Source: Betaproteobacteria bacterium
Lineage (GTDB): Bacteria > Pseudomonadota > Gammaproteobacteria > Burkholderiales > Usitatibacteraceae
Direction of reading: 5' to 3'
Assembly (NCBI GenBank): GCA_012274175.1
Contig: JAAOZZ010000344.1
Coordinates: forward strand, 1-10,042
DNA: 10,042 nt
Part shown: piece by piece, positions 1 through 6,948 of the stretch
Layout: each line of letters starts with the position of its first letter
Numbering within the stretch: the first letter of the stretch is position 1
The notes under the pieces: generated by a model
Databases searched by the model: none
What the model saw: only the letters and a program-made list of their open reading frames with translations
What the model was told of the DNA's origin: nothing
Position numbers and translations under genes: made by a program

Positions 1-2805
1 AACGACCCGCACCTGTGGTTCCTCGGCACCAACGACCAGCCGGGCGACTACCGCTCCTCGGGGTGCACGGCGTGCCACGTGGTGTATGCCAACGATCGGG
101 ATCCCGCACACTCCGGCCCGTACGCGCGCTTCGGCCACCTGGGCGAGACGGCGACGAAGGATCCCACCATCGCGCGCGACGAGCCGGGCCACCCGATACG
201 CCACGAACTCACCCGCGCGATCCCGTCCTCCCAGTGCATGGTGTGCCACATGCACCAGCCCAACGTGTTCGTGAACAGCTTCTACGGCACGATCATGTGG
301 GACTACGAGTCGGACGCGCCGTCCATGTGGCCGAAGAAGCAGAAATATCCCACCGCCGAGGAGGCGCGGCGCATCCTCGATCGCAATCCGGAGGAAGCGT
401 CGATCCGGGGCAAGTGGGGCGACCCGAAGTTCCTGCGCGACGTGTCGGGCCTGAACCCCGGGTTGAAGGACACCCAGTTCGCCGACTACCACGGCCACGG
501 GTGGAATTTCCGCTACGTGTTCAAGCGCAACCGCGAAGGCGCGCTCCTCGACGGCGACGGCAAGGTGGTATCCGACGACGATCCGCAGAAGTTCCACAAG
601 GCGGTGCACCTCACCTCGATCCACCTCGACCTCGGGTTCCAGTGCGTCGATTGCCATTTCGAGCAGGATGCCCACGGCAACGGCCACATCTACGGCGAGG
701 TGGCCGCGGCGGTGGAGATCGACTGCGCGGATTGCCACGGCACCGCGGATCGCTATCCGACGCTGCGCACCTCCGGGCCCGCGTCGCCCCCGGGAGGAAT
801 GGACATGTCGCTGCTGCGCACCCAGGACGGCCGCAGGCGCTTCGAGTGGCGGGGCGGCAAGCTCTACCAGCGCTCCGCGGTCGATCCCGGCCGCGAATGG
901 ACGATGACGCTGGTGAAGGACACGGTCACGCCGGGCAATCCGAAGTACAACGAGAAGGCGGCGCGCGCGAAGCTCACGTACGCGGGCGAGCAGGGTCGCG
1001 AGGGCAAATGGGGACCGGGGGCGGCCGGATACGCCCACGGCAACGACAAGATGACGTGCTACACGTGCCATCTTTCGTGGACCACCAGCTGCTCGGGCTG
1101 CCACCTGCCGATCCAGGCCAACTGGAAGACCGAGCGCCTGCACTACGAGGGCGGCGAGAGCCGCAACTTCGCGACCTACAATCCGCAAGTGGCCCGCGAC
1201 GACGTGTTCCAGCTGGGCCTGCATGGCGGGGTGAAGGGCGGGCGCATCGCGCCGATCCGCTCCTCCTCGGCGCTGGTGCTCTCGTCGACCAACATCAACC
1301 GCGAGCGCATCTACATCCAGCAGGCGCCGGTGTCGGCGAGCGGTTTCTCCTCCCAGGCGTTCGCGCCCCACTATCCGCACACCGAGCGCAAGACCGAGAC
1401 CAAGACCTGCACCGATTGCCACGTCTCGGCCGCCAACGACAACAATGCGATCATGGCGCAGCTGCTCCTGCAGGGGACGAACTTCGTGAATTTTGTCGGC
1501 TTAGACGCCTGGCTCGGCGAGGAACGGGACGTGGAAGCGGTCCAGGTGACCGAATGGGACGAGCCCCAGGCGGTGATCGGAAGCTACCTGCACCGCTACG
1601 CGTACCCGGACTACTACGCCGCCCACGTGAAGCGCAAATTGCGCCTGCCCGAAGCGCATCATCACGGCTCGGGCGGCAACGTGGGCTGCGTGGCGCTGCG
1701 CGGCGAGTACCTGTACGCGGCCGAGGGTTCGGGCGGCCTCAGGGTCTACGACGTGGCCTCGATCGCCAACAAGGGCGTCTCCCAGCGCATCGTCACGGCG
1801 CCGTTCTCGCCGCTGGGCGACGATACCCACGTCGCCTCCCAGGACGCCACGTGCGTCGCCCTGCCCACGAACCAGCCGATCAACCCGGCGCGCAACGCGG
1901 GCGAGCTCATGCGCGAGGTGAACCAGGAGCAGCCGTTCCACCCGATCTACCACTACGCCGCGGTGGTCGACGCCCGGGAGGGCCTCATCCTCGTGAACGT
2001 GGACACCCTCGCCGACGGCGAGCCGCGCAACAATTTCCTCACCCGGGCGCTCACGTGGAATCCCGGCGGGATCCTCGCGGGCGCCCGGCACGTGACGCTG
2101 GGCGGCGACTATGCCTACGTCTCCACCGACTCCGCGCTGGTCGTCGTGGACCTCGCCGATCCGCTCAAGCCGCGGCTGGCCGCCCGGGTGCCGCTGCCCG
2201 GGGCGCGCGCATCGGCGCTGCAATTCCGCTATCTTTTCGTGGTGACGCGGGAAGGCCTCGAGGTGGTGGACGTGACGGTGCCGGAAAAGGCGCGGCTCGT
2301 TCCCGGTGCGAAGGTGGCACTCGCCGATGCGCACCGGGTATACGTGGCACGCACCTACGCCTACGTGGCGGCGGGCCGCGAGGGCCTCGCCATCGTCGAC
2401 GTGGAGCGGCCCGAGGCGCCGCGCCTTTATGCGAAGTACAACGCGCAAGGCAGGATCGACGATGCCCGGGACGTGATCGTGGGCTCCACCAACGCCTCCC
2501 TCTTCGCCTACGTGGCCGACGGGCGCAACGGCCTGAAGGTGCTCCAGCTCACCGCGCCCGATACGCAGCCGCGCTTCTACGGCTTCAGTCCCGAGCCGCG
2601 GCCCCAGCTCATCGCGTGGAAGGAAACGGCCTCGCCCGCCACGGCGCTCGCCAAGGGCCTCGATCGCGACCGCGCCGTGGACGAGACCGGCGGGCAGATC
2701 GCGGTGTTCGGCCGCATCGGATCGCGGCCGTTCACGCGCGCGGAGCAGCAGAAGTTCTATCTCTCGCCCGAAGGCAAGGTATGGACGGTGAAGGACACGC
2801 CATGA
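1..2805 (+). CDS. Multiheme cytochrome c with C-terminal LVIVD beta-propeller (5' partial)
   Basis: The reading frame is open from base 1 to the TGA at 2803-2805, so the N-terminus and any signal peptide lie upstream; 934 residues are visible. Seven CxxCH heme c sites are seen: CTACH (residue 22), CMVCH (79), CVDCH (215), CADCH (242), CYTCH (353), CSGCH (364) and CTDCH (470). Extra His-rich spots such as DYHGHGW and EAHHHGS may supply distal heme ligands. From about residue 555 to 870 the hemes stop, and about six repeats of the form 'YAYVAxGxxGLxIVDVxxPxxPRL' appear. This is the LVIVD repeat, which folds as a beta-propeller. Covalent heme attachment implies a periplasmic or outer-surface location and an electron-transfer role; the propeller may bind a partner or substrate (inference). 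The stop overlaps the start of the next cytochrome by 4 bp (ATGA). No C-terminal membrane helix is seen. The family name is firm; the physiological reaction is unknown. Confidence 0.9.
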   Translation, partial: NDPHLWFLGTNDQPGDYRSSGCTACHVVYANDRDPAHSGPYARFGHLGETATKDPTIARDEPGHPIRHELTRAIPSSQCMVCHMHQPNVFVNSFYGTIMWDYESDAPSMWPKKQKYPTAEEARRILDRNPEEASIRGKWGDPKFLRDVSGLNPGLKDTQFADYHGHGWNFRYVFKRNREGALLDGDGKVVSDDDPQKFHKAVHLTSIHLDLGFQCVDCHFEQDAHGNGHIYGEVAAAVEIDCADCHGTADRYPTLRTSGPASPPGGMDMSLLRTQDGRRRFEWRGGKLYQRSAVDPGREWTMTLVKDTVTPGNPKYNEKAARAKLTYAGEQGREGKWGPGAAGYAHGNDKMTCYTCHLSWTTSCSGCHLPIQANWKTERLHYEGGESRNFATYNPQVARDDVFQLGLHGGVKGGRIAPIRSSSALVLSSTNINRERIYIQQAPVSASGFSSQAFAPHYPHTERKTETKTCTDCHVSAANDNNAIMAQLLLQGTNFVNFVGLDAWLGEERDVEAVQVTEWDEPQAVIGSYLHRYAYPDYYAAHVKRKLRLPEAHHHGSGGNVGCVALRGEYLYAAEGSGGLRVYDVASIANKGVSQRIVTAPFSPLGDDTHVASQDATCVALPTNQPINPARNAGELMREVNQEQPFHPIYHYAAVVDAREGLILVNVDTLADGEPRNNFLTRALTWNPGGILAGARHVTLGGDYAYVSTDSALVVVDLADPLKPRLAARVPLPGARASALQFRYLFVVTREGLEVVDVTVPEKARLVPGAKVALADAHRVYVARTYAYVAAGREGLAIVDVERPEAPRLYAKYNAQGRIDDARDVIVGSTNASLFAYVADGRNGLKVLQLTAPDTQPRFYGFSPEPRPQLIAWKETASPATALAKGLDRDRAVDETGGQIAVFGRIGSRPFTRAEQQKFYLSPEGKVWTVKDTP
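2790..2795 (+). promoter_or_regulatory. Ribosome binding site for the c554-like cytochrome
   Basis: GAAGGA lies 6 bases before the ATG at 2802, inside the end of the preceding gene. It supports that start over the long open frame further upstream. Confidence 0.6.
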
Positions 2806-4109
2806 GGATCGTCCTCGCCGCGTTGCTGGCGCTCGCCGCGGTCCAGGCGCGCGCCCAGCCGCTGCCTTACCAGGAGCACGCGATGAACCTGGGGGTGGTC
2901 AATTGCGCCAACAGCCTCTGCCACGGCTCGATCTCGCGCTGGAAGGATTCCGACATCCTGCAGAACGAGTACATCACGTGGTCGCGGGTCGACAAGCACG
3001 CGACCCGGGCCTACCAGGCGCTGCTCACGGAGCGCTCGAAGCGCATCGCGCGCAACCTCGGCCTGCGCGAGCCCCCGGAGAAGGCGAAGCTCTGCCTCGA
3101 CTGCCACGCGTACGATCCACCTCCCGAGCTGCGGGGAGAGCGCTTCAAGGTGACCGACGGCGTGAGCTGCGAGGCATGCCACGGTCCCGCGGAGCACTGG
3201 ATCAAATCCCACGTGGCGCCGGGGGCGACCCACGAGGACAACCTCGCCCACGGCCTGTATCCCACGAGCAACCCGGTGGCCCAGGCGCGGCTGTGCCTGT
3301 CCTGCCACTTCGGCAACAAGGACAAGTTCGTGACCCACCGCATGATGGGCGCCGGACATCCGCGCATGAGCTTCGAGCTCGCGACCTTCGAGCAGACCGA
3401 GCCGCCCCATTTCGTGATCGACGACGACTGGCACCGGCGCAAGGGAAGCTGGGACACGGCCCGCGTCTGGGCGATCGGCCAGGCGCTCGCCGCGTCTCAG
3501 CTCCTCGACGTGCTGCTCGATCCCAAGCGCAGCCACGACGGGCTCTTCCCCGAGCTGGTGGTCTTCGACTGCCACGCCTGCCACCATCCGATGTCGGACA
3601 AGCGCTGGACCCCGTTGAGCGGCGTGAGTCCCGGGCGCGTGCGCCTGAACGACTCGAGCCTGCTCATGCTGCGCCAGATCGTGAGGCGGATGCTGCCCGA
3701 AGCCGATGCGCGCTCCTACGACGAGCGCCTCGTGGCGCTGCGCCGCGCGGTGGCGGGCGACGGCGGCGATCCGCTCGACGCCGCGCGCGCCATGCGCACG
3801 CTCCTCGACCGGGTGGCGGGGCAGCTCGTGACCCGGTCCTTCCTCCCCGCGGACCTGCGCGCGATGCTCGCCGGCATGGTGCAGGACGGCCTGGACGGGG
3901 ACTATCACGATTACGCGGGCGCCGAGCAGGCGACCATGGCCATCGCGGGCCTGCTCGACTACCTGGGCAGGCACGGCGGCCTCGCGGATTTCCGCGGCGC
4001 GAACGACGCCCTGGACCGCGTATACGACGCGGTGCGCGACGACGAGAAATTCAGCCCTGCGCGCTTCCAGGCCGCGCTCGACGGGCTCAGAAAGACGGTG
4101 ATCCGCTGA
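2802..4109 (+). CDS. Cytochrome c554-like multiheme cytochrome c
   Basis: This 435-residue protein has a clear signal peptide (hydrophobic residues 4-14, likely cleavage after ARA at 16-18), so it is exported to the periplasm. Five heme c sites are seen: CANSLCH (C35-H41, a CX4CH variant), CLDCH (98), CEACH (123), CLSCH (165) and CHACH (257). The layout around them is typical of the cytochrome c554 family: 'SRVDKHA' (H66), 'GVSCEACHGPAE', and 'MMGAGHPRMSFEL' with H186 as a likely distal ligand. Nitrosomonas c554 is a tetraheme protein of about 210 residues. This one is about twice as long, with a heme-free, probably helical C-terminal part from about residue 280. The start is chosen because it gives a signal peptide and follows a ribosome binding site. 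The ATG overlaps the upstream stop, and the TGA shares one base with the next ATG. It probably exchanges electrons with the upstream multiheme protein (inference). No hydroxylamine oxidoreductase is present in the window, so a nitrification role should not be assumed. Confidence 0.9.
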   Translation: MRIVLAALLALAAVQARAQPLPYQEHAMNLGVVNCANSLCHGSISRWKDSDILQNEYITWSRVDKHATRAYQALLTERSKRIARNLGLREPPEKAKLCLDCHAYDPPPELRGERFKVTDGVSCEACHGPAEHWIKSHVAPGATHEDNLAHGLYPTSNPVAQARLCLSCHFGNKDKFVTHRMMGAGHPRMSFELATFEQTEPPHFVIDDDWHRRKGSWDTARVWAIGQALAASQLLDVLLDPKRSHDGLFPELVVFDCHACHHPMSDKRWTPLSGVSPGRVRLNDSSLLMLRQIVRRMLPEADARSYDERLVALRRAVAGDGGDPLDAARAMRTLLDRVAGQLVTRSFLPADLRAMLAGMVQDGLDGDYHDYAGAEQATMAIAGLLDYLGRHGGLADFRGANDALDRVYDAVRDDEKFSPARFQAALDGLRKTVIR

Positions 4110-6544
4110 TGTCCGCTTCCTTCGACCAACGCACCGAATTCCGCTGGCTCAGGGTCGGCATCATCGGCTCCGGACCGGCGGGGCTTTCCGCCGCGGCCCA
4201 TGCCGCCGAGCTGGGCATCTCCCACGTGCTGCTCGAGGCCGAGGACCACGCTTCGAACACGATCTACAAGTACCAGAAGGGCAAGCACGTGATGGCGGAG
4301 CCCCAGGTGCTGCCGCTGCGCAGCCCGATGCCATTCGCCGCCGGCAAGCGCGAGGCGGTGCTCGACGCCTGGAACCGGCAGATCGAGAAGCTGGGAATCA
4401 ACCTGCGCCACGGCTGCGCGGTGACGGGCATCAGCGGCGCCGACGGCATGTTCGAGGTGAAGACCCGCGGCGAGACGTTCTATTGCCGCAAGGTCGTGCT
4501 CGCCATCGGGCTGCAGGGCAACCTGCGCAAGCTGGGCGTGCCGGGCGAGGAGCACGAGCGCGTGCAGTACCAGCTGGACGACCCGGACGAATACGCGGGC
4601 GAGACCATCGTCGTGGTGGGGGCGGGCGACGCCGCGATCGAGAACGCGTTGGCGCTCGCGGAGAAGAACCGCGTGGTGCTGGTCAACCGCAACGAGGAGT
4701 TCGCGCGCTGCAAGGAGGGCAACCTCTCGCTGGTCATGGCGGCCATCAAGGAGGGGCGCATCGAATGCCGCTACGGCACCTCCGGGCTCAAGGTGGACGC
4801 GGTGGAAGGCGACGTTCCCCTGGGCTTCGCCGTGAAGACGCCGGCCGGTCCGGACGTGATCGAGTGCCATCGCATCATCGCGCGGCTGGGCGCGGTCCCG
4901 CCGCGCAAGCTCGTGGAAGGCTTCGGGGTGACGTTTCCCAGCACCGATCCCAACGCGGTGCCGCGGCTCTCGGATACCTACGAATCGAACGTGAAGGGGC
5001 TCTACATCATCGGCGCGCTGGGGGGCTACCCGCTCATCAAGCAGGCGATGAACCAGGGCTACGAGGTGGTCGAGTTCGCCCTCGGCCGCTCCATCGCGCC
5101 CGCCGACGAGCCGCTGCTCGAGAAGAAGTTCGCGAGCTTCTCGCGCAGCAAGACGGTGTCGCAGGTGCTCGACGCGATCCAGGAGAACGTTCCGCTGCTC
5201 GCGGGCATCAACCGCCTGCAGCTGCGCGAATTCATGCTGGAGAGCGACCTTCGCACCCCGGCCGAGGGCGAGGTCATCTTCCAGCGCAACGACTACACGA
5301 ACTCCTTCTTCATGGTGGTGGGAGGCGAGGCGCTGGTGGAAGTGCCGCAGGAGCGCGGGCCCGATCGATGGTTTCCCCTGGGCCCGGGCCAGTTCTTCGG
5401 CGAGCTGGGGCTCATTTCCGGGCGCCGGCGCTCGAGCACGGTGAAGGCCGGCCGGGACACGGTGCTGATCGAGGCGCCGCGCCGCGCGATGCTCAAGCTC
5501 ATCGCCTCGGTCGAGTCGATCCGCAGGCAGGTCGACGAGACCTTCCTCAAGCGCGCGGTGCGCACCTACCTCGCGCCGATGCTTCCCGAGAACGACCTTG
5601 ACGAGCTGCTCGCCGGAGGCGTGAAGGCGAAGACCTTCGGCGGCGGCGAAGTGCTGTTCGCCGAGAACGACCAGCCCGACGGCCTGTATCTCATCCGGCG
5701 GGGCTCTGTGACCGTCTCGCGGCGCATCGCCGGGCGCGAGGTGGTGCTTTCGTATCTCTCGGCGGGCAACTACGTGGGCGAGATGGCGCTCATCTCCGAG
5801 TCGCCGCGCAGCGCCACGGTGAAGGCCGCGGTGACGACCGAGGCGCTGATCCTCGATGCGCAGGCCTTCCGCACCGTGCTCGGGCGCAATCCCCAATGGC
5901 GCGAGGAGATGGAGGCGCGCTTCCTCGACCGGCTGCGCGCCAACGCGGCCATGGAGTCCCAGCCCGACCCGGGCAACATCATCGCCTTCCTGATGCAGCA
6001 GGGCGTGGGCGAGGCCACCGACGTGCTGCTCATCGACGAGGCCCTGTGCATACGCTGCAACAACTGCGAGAAGGCGTGCGCCGACGTGCACGACGGCACC
6101 TCGCGGCTGAACCGGGAGGCAGGGCCGACGTTCGCCCAGATCCACGTGCCCACCTCGTGCCGCCACTGCGAGCATCCCCACTGCATGAAGGAGTGCCCGC
6201 CGGACGCGATCCACCGCTCCGCAGAGGGCGAGGTCTTCATCAACGACACTTGCATCGGTTGCGGCAACTGCGAGCGCAACTGCCCCTACGGGGTGATCCA
6301 GCTCGCGGCGATCGATCCCCAGCGCCGCCGTCCCAGCCTCTGGTCGTGGCTCGTGCTCGGAGTGGGCGCCGAGCCCGGCATGGAACCCCGGGCGAAGTCC
6401 AAGGACCTACCGAAGAAGGCCGTGAAGTGCGACATGTGCAAGGAACTGCCCGGCGGCGCGGCGTGCGTGCGGGCCTGTCCCACCGGGGCGGCGGTCCGGG
6501 TGAGCCCCGAGCAGTTCCTGAACTACGCCGGGCCCAACGACTGA
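4109..6544 (+). CDS. FAD/NAD(P) oxidoreductase - double cNMP-binding - 4x[4Fe-4S] polyferredoxin fusion
   Basis: This 811-residue protein has no signal peptide, Tat motif or clear membrane helix, so it is probably cytoplasmic. Residues 14-330 form a thioredoxin-reductase/YpdA-like flavoprotein: FAD motif GIIGSGPAG (17-25), NAD(P) motif VVVGAGDAA (168-176), and a C-terminal FAD-contact segment near GLYIIGALGG (297-306). The CxxC redox pair of thioredoxin reductase is absent. Residues about 365-480 and 490-605 are two cyclic-nucleotide-binding domains. Their phosphate-binding cassettes keep the key Glu and Arg (E432/R441 in 'FGELGLIS...RRSSTV'; E558/R567 in 'VGEMALISESPRSATV'). Residues 640-800 are a DmsB/NrfC/PsrB-type ferredoxin with 16 Cys in four groups (647/650/653/657; 684/687/692/696; 715/718/721/725; 774/777/786/790), enough for four [4Fe-4S] clusters. 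A plausible role is to pass electrons from NAD(P)H through FAD to Fe-S clusters, or the reverse, gated by a nucleotide or protein partner (inference). TGATG overlap with the cytochrome gene sets the start. Confidence 0.9.
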   Translation: MSASFDQRTEFRWLRVGIIGSGPAGLSAAAHAAELGISHVLLEAEDHASNTIYKYQKGKHVMAEPQVLPLRSPMPFAAGKREAVLDAWNRQIEKLGINLRHGCAVTGISGADGMFEVKTRGETFYCRKVVLAIGLQGNLRKLGVPGEEHERVQYQLDDPDEYAGETIVVVGAGDAAIENALALAEKNRVVLVNRNEEFARCKEGNLSLVMAAIKEGRIECRYGTSGLKVDAVEGDVPLGFAVKTPAGPDVIECHRIIARLGAVPPRKLVEGFGVTFPSTDPNAVPRLSDTYESNVKGLYIIGALGGYPLIKQAMNQGYEVVEFALGRSIAPADEPLLEKKFASFSRSKTVSQVLDAIQENVPLLAGINRLQLREFMLESDLRTPAEGEVIFQRNDYTNSFFMVVGGEALVEVPQERGPDRWFPLGPGQFFGELGLISGRRRSSTVKAGRDTVLIEAPRRAMLKLIASVESIRRQVDETFLKRAVRTYLAPMLPENDLDELLAGGVKAKTFGGGEVLFAENDQPDGLYLIRRGSVTVSRRIAGREVVLSYLSAGNYVGEMALISESPRSATVKAAVTTEALILDAQAFRTVLGRNPQWREEMEARFLDRLRANAAMESQPDPGNIIAFLMQQGVGEATDVLLIDEALCIRCNNCEKACADVHDGTSRLNREAGPTFAQIHVPTSCRHCEHPHCMKECPPDAIHRSAEGEVFINDTCIGCGNCERNCPYGVIQLAAIDPQRRRPSLWSWLVLGVGAEPGMEPRAKSKDLPKKAVKCDMCKELPGGAACVRACPTGAAVRVSPEQFLNYAGPND

Positions 6545-6567
6545 AGTCGACAACGAGCAGCGCCCCG

Positions 6568-6948
6568 ATGGCCATCGTCGAGCTGAACCACTACAACCTG
6601 CGCGCGGGCGCCGAGCTCGCCGAGCGCGTGGGCGACTGGTACCGCGACGTCCTGGGCCTCGCCGTGGGCGAACGTCCGCCGTTTTCCTTTCCCGGCTACT
6701 GGCTCTACGCGGGCGCGCGGCCCCTCGTGCACCTGAGCGTCGCTGGCGAGGGCGAGGAGCGCGCGGCGGCCCTCCGGGGCGCCATCGACCATGTGGCCTT
6801 CACGTGCACCGACTTCGAGGCGACGAGCGCCCGGCTCGACGCGGCCGGGGTTGCGTACCGCGTGGCCGACGTTCCCGCGCGCCGGCAGCGGCAGATCTTC
6901 CTCGAGGACCCTGCCGGCAACGGCGTGGAGCTCAACTTCGAGGCGTGA
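6568..6948 (+). CDS. VOC family protein (glyoxalase/dioxygenase superfamily)
   Basis: This 126-residue protein is a single vicinal-oxygen-chelate unit made of two beta-alpha-beta-beta-beta modules. The first begins at 'LNHYNLRA' and the second at 'IDHVAFTC'. Candidate metal ligands sit where the fold expects them: H8 in the first strand, H55 in 'PLVHLS', H75 in 'DHVAF' and E121 in 'GVELNFE'. 'EDPAGNGVELNF' is the usual C-terminal signature. The superfamily includes glyoxalase I, fosfomycin-resistance proteins and ring-cleavage dioxygenases; the sequence does not decide among them. It starts 23 bp after the ferredoxin fusion gene with only a weak AGCAG upstream. Its stop overlaps the next ATG by one base, so it may be co-translated with the S41-like gene. 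Cytoplasmic (no signal peptide). Confidence 0.87.
   Translation: MAIVELNHYNLRAGAELAERVGDWYRDVLGLAVGERPPFSFPGYWLYAGARPLVHLSVAGEGEERAAALRGAIDHVAFTCTDFEATSARLDAAGVAYRVADVPARRQRQIFLEDPAGNGVELNFEA

Noticed and set aside
15..2801. A long upstream extension of the c554-like cytochrome frame, in frame +3 under the multiheme gene
   Set aside because: The translation is Arg/Pro-rich with no motifs. The signal peptide and ribosome binding site at 2802 mark the true start.
2802..4109. Nitrification cytochrome c554 (cycA) of an ammonia oxidiser
   Set aside because: The family match is real, but length and heme count differ and no hydroxylamine oxidoreductase or cycB is in the window.
4109..5100. Thioredoxin reductase
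   Set aside because: The fold resembles it, but there is no CxxC before the NAD(P) motif; only isolated Cys are present.
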